NCBI GenBank assembly: GCA_964512635.1
Contig: CAZEJB010000005.1
Coordinates: 1 to 64,000 of the forward strand
DNA from: JADZFO01 sp964512635
Lineage (GTDB): Bacteria; 4484-113; JAFGCY01
DNA: 64,000 nucleotides
Direction: 5' to 3'
A model generated the notes under the pieces. The model had not been told where the DNA came from and did no database searches. It saw nothing but the letters and a program-made list of their open reading frames with translations. This document shows, piece after piece, positions 62,102-64,000 of this stretch (position 1 is the stretch's first letter; every line of letters starts with the position of its first letter). Made by a program: the position numbers and the translations under genes.

Positions 62102-63529
62102 ATGGCGGAAGACCACAACAACGGCGCCGGCGGCGACAAGCCCCGAATGCCAGAGGCCAGCGCGGACGGCCATGGTGCGCAGCACCGCTATTCCCAGCGC
62201 AGCCGCTTCATCCACGGCGAGATGTACACCCCGCACTGGGACTACAGCCACCATGTCGTCCCGCCGATGAGCGCCTCGGCCACTTACCGCCTCAGCTCCG
62301 CCGCCCGCGGCGCGCTGGGCTTCTGCAACTTCGCCAACCCGGAGATGAGCCTCGCCGTCCAGGCCCAGCAGGACATCTTTATCTATGACCGCCTGCATGA
62401 GCCGACCGCGGCCATGCTGGAAGAGCGCCTCGCCGAGGCCGAGGGCGTCCAGGCCCTGGACAGCGTGACCCATGGCCAGCCCGTGCGCGCCGTCTCCTTC
62501 GCCACCGGCATGGCGGCGATCTCTGCTGCGCTCGGCATCCGGGCCCAGGCCAGCACGCATGTTATCGCACACAACTGCCTGTATGGCTGCACCGCCAGCC
62601 TGCTGCGCAACTGGTATCCACGGCTGGGTATCGAGGTCAGCTTTATCGATATGACCGACCTGGCTGCTCTGCAGTCAGCCATCCGGCCCTCCACGCGCCT
62701 GGTCTACCTTGAATCGCCGGTCAACCCGACCCTCGAGCTGATCGACCTCGCCGGAGTGGCGGCGGTGCTTGCCGGCGCCAACGCCGGGCGTCCGGAGGCC
62801 GAGCAGATCCTCTCGGTCTGCGACAACACCTTCAGCACACCGGTCTGCCAGCGTCCGATGGAGCAGGGCATCGACCTCGTCGTCCACTCGCTGACCAAGG
62901 GCATCGGCGGCTTTGGCACCGATATGGGCGGGGTGGTCATCGCCCCGGCGCGCTTCGAGCCGGAGCTACTGCTTTACCGCAAGGACTTCGGCGGCAGCCT
63001 CAGCCCCAAGGCCGCCTGGCCCCCGCTGGTCTATGGCCTGCCGACCCTGCCGGTGCGCATGCGCCAGATGCAGCACTCCGCCGGCCGCATCGCGGAGTAC
63101 CTCGCGGCGCATCCGCTGGTCGACAAGGTGCGCTATCCCGGCCTGGAGGGCGACCCTCAGCATGCCTTGGCGCTGAAGCAGATGCGCGGCTATGACGGCG
63201 CCTTCATGCCCGGCAGCATGGTCTACTTCACCCTGAAGGAGGCTCCGGGCTCCAATGCGCGGGCCGAGGCCTTCATCGACCACGCCGCGGATAACAGCTA
63301 CTGCATCACCCTGGCGGTCAGCCTGGGCCAGATCAAGACCCTGATCGAAAACCCCTGCTCCATGACCCACAGCGCGATCCCGGAAAGCGAACGCGCGGCG
63401 GCCGGACTGGAGTCGGGCGGTATCCGCCTCAGCGTCGGCATCGAAGAGACCGGCGACATCATCGCCGACCTCGAAGCCTGCTTTGCGCATGTGGCCAGCC
63501 TTGATCAGCTACCCGCGCCGGCGATCTAA
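62102..63529 (+). CDS. Cys/Met-metabolism PLP-dependent enzyme
   Basis: Fold type I PLP enzyme of the gamma-family (cystathionine gamma-synthase, methionine gamma-lyase, O-acetylhomoserine sulfhydrylase), 475 residues. The PLP-binding Lys is in HSLTKGIGGFGTD. VYLESPVNPTLELIDLAGVA and the C-terminal SVGIEETGDIIADLEACF are typical. The N-terminal extension (about 50 residues) is longer than usual. The ATG at 62102 follows GAGGAG. Sub-reaction cannot be set from sequence alone. Confidence 0.9.
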   Translation: MAEDHNNGAGGDKPRMPEASADGHGAQHRYSQRSRFIHGEMYTPHWDYSHHVVPPMSASATYRLSSAARGALGFCNFANPEMSLAVQAQQDIFIYDRLHEPTAAMLEERLAEAEGVQALDSVTHGQPVRAVSFATGMAAISAALGIRAQASTHVIAHNCLYGCTASLLRNWYPRLGIEVSFIDMTDLAALQSAIRPSTRLVYLESPVNPTLELIDLAGVAAVLAGANAGRPEAEQILSVCDNTFSTPVCQRPMEQGIDLVVHSLTKGIGGFGTDMGGVVIAPARFEPELLLYRKDFGGSLSPKAAWPPLVYGLPTLPVRMRQMQHSAGRIAEYLAAHPLVDKVRYPGLEGDPQHALALKQMRGYDGAFMPGSMVYFTLKEAPGSNARAEAFIDHAADNSYCITLAVSLGQIKTLIENPCSMTHSAIPESERAAAGLESGGIRLSVGIEETGDIIADLEACFAHVASLDQLPAPAI

Positions 63530-63532
63530 GCG

Positions 63533-64000
63533 CTACTTCACCGCGTTATAGCGCTCGAGGAACCAGTCGCGCAGCCACAGAGGCTGGGCGGTGTTGGGCT
63601 CGGCCTCATAGATCTCCTGGCTCAGCTCCAGGGTCAGCGCGGCCAGCAGCGTCGCCTTGCGGCTGTCATAGCCGGGCAATGACGGCGCGCTGCTCTCGTA
63701 GGCGAGATCCTTCAGATAGCGATGGTCATAGTCGAGGCCGGCGTTGTCCAGCAGCTCGGCTACCAGCGCGTTGCGCACCAGCGGCTTGACGAAGACCTGC
63801 GGTTCGCCGTCCAGCTCCGGACGCGTATAGGCCGTGATCCAGTTGTCAATCTCGCGCCAGGGCTCATCCTTCGTCTGGAAGGGCGTAACCAGCCGCGAAT
63901 GCAGCCCGCTCTGGCCCAGGCCCTTGAACTTCTGCCACTGCGTCGGATAGCTCAGGGCGACCGTGCTCAGCCAGGCCTTATAGGCCGGGATCCGCGTCAC
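63533..64000 (-). CDS. Unrecognised protein (5' end beyond window)
   Basis: C-terminal 155 residues or more of a minus-strand gene; the reading frame runs to the window edge, so the start is outside. Features: Trp/Tyr-rich, REIDNWITAYTRPELDGEPQVF and LAALTLELSQEIYEAEPNTAQPLWLRDWFLERYN. No family recognised. It is 3 bp from the convergent PLP gene. Confidence 0.6.
   Translation of the reverse strand: MTRIPAYKAWLSTVALSYPTQWQKFKGLGQSGLHSRLVTPFQTKDEPWREIDNWITAYTRPELDGEPQVFVKPLVRNALVAELLDNAGLDYDHRYLKDLAYESSAPSLPGYDSRKATLLAALTLELSQEIYEAEPNTAQPLWLRDWFLERYNAVK

Overview
The window is 64 kb of GC-rich bacterial chromosome from an uncultured organism. A 100-N scaffold gap with overlapping contig ends marks it as a metagenome assembly. 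Many exported lipoproteins with LxxC-type lipoboxes, cohesin-like and dockerin-type modules, a GldA/F/G-like transport locus and interspersed CACAGAG-type repeats point to a deep-branching Gram-negative-type candidate phylum. The sequence alone does not fix the phylum.

Layout. 1-2.6 kb: partial dienelactone hydrolase and a dockerin lipoprotein. 2.7-5.8 kb: moxR, then an AbiEi/AbiEii toxin-antitoxin pair inserted at the moxR stop codon and followed by a copied moxR fragment. 5.8-14.5 kb: small lipoprotein and membrane genes, SRPBCC protein, hemerythrin, VanZ-like gene split by the gap, lipA, ATP-grasp ligase, hslV plus a DciA-like gene, MarR regulator, DUF554 transporter. 14.9-23.4 kb: TldE-type protease and, on the minus strand, two unknown membrane proteins and a four-gene ABC/GldG/DUF4340 operon. 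23.6-30.9 kb: Fic enzyme with a palindromic operator, DinB, a GxxExxY PD-(D/E)XK protein between inverted repeats, lspA, rnhB, acyl-CoA ligase, cdd, with repeat elements between them. 30.9-40.6 kb: a PhoX/DUF839-like lipoprotein and three large lipoproteins. 40.7-43.7 kb: transketolase C-terminal subunit and an AT-richer, overlapping AAA ATPase/DUF4276 pair that looks like a defence module. 43.7-44.6 kb: gene-free, repeat-rich spacer. 44.6-50.6 kb: PKD lipoprotein, dprA, topA. 50.7-52.9 kb: an array of structured RNA genes followed by a Ro60/TROVE gene. 52.9-64 kb: membrane and FG-GAP-like proteins, an 1127-residue lipoprotein, a two-ankyrin/one-phosphodiesterase operon, HD-like protein, Cys/Met PLP enzyme and a partial unknown gene.

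The most notable locus is the RNA array at 50708-51396 upstream of the Ro60 gene. Four units can fold to the same two-helix architecture. The helices covary between units, while the internal loop and a following TACTTC stay fixed. A fifth, degenerate unit ends just before the Ro60 ribosome binding site. Bacterial Ro60 proteins work with Y RNAs, so these are probably a multi-copy Y RNA cluster, but their loop does not match the Ro-binding motif as I remember it.

Secondary themes are a possible mobile repeat system (inverted repeats around the GxxExxY gene plus gene-less copies), a repeat-like in-frame insertion in lipA, and two horizontally acquired defence-type modules.
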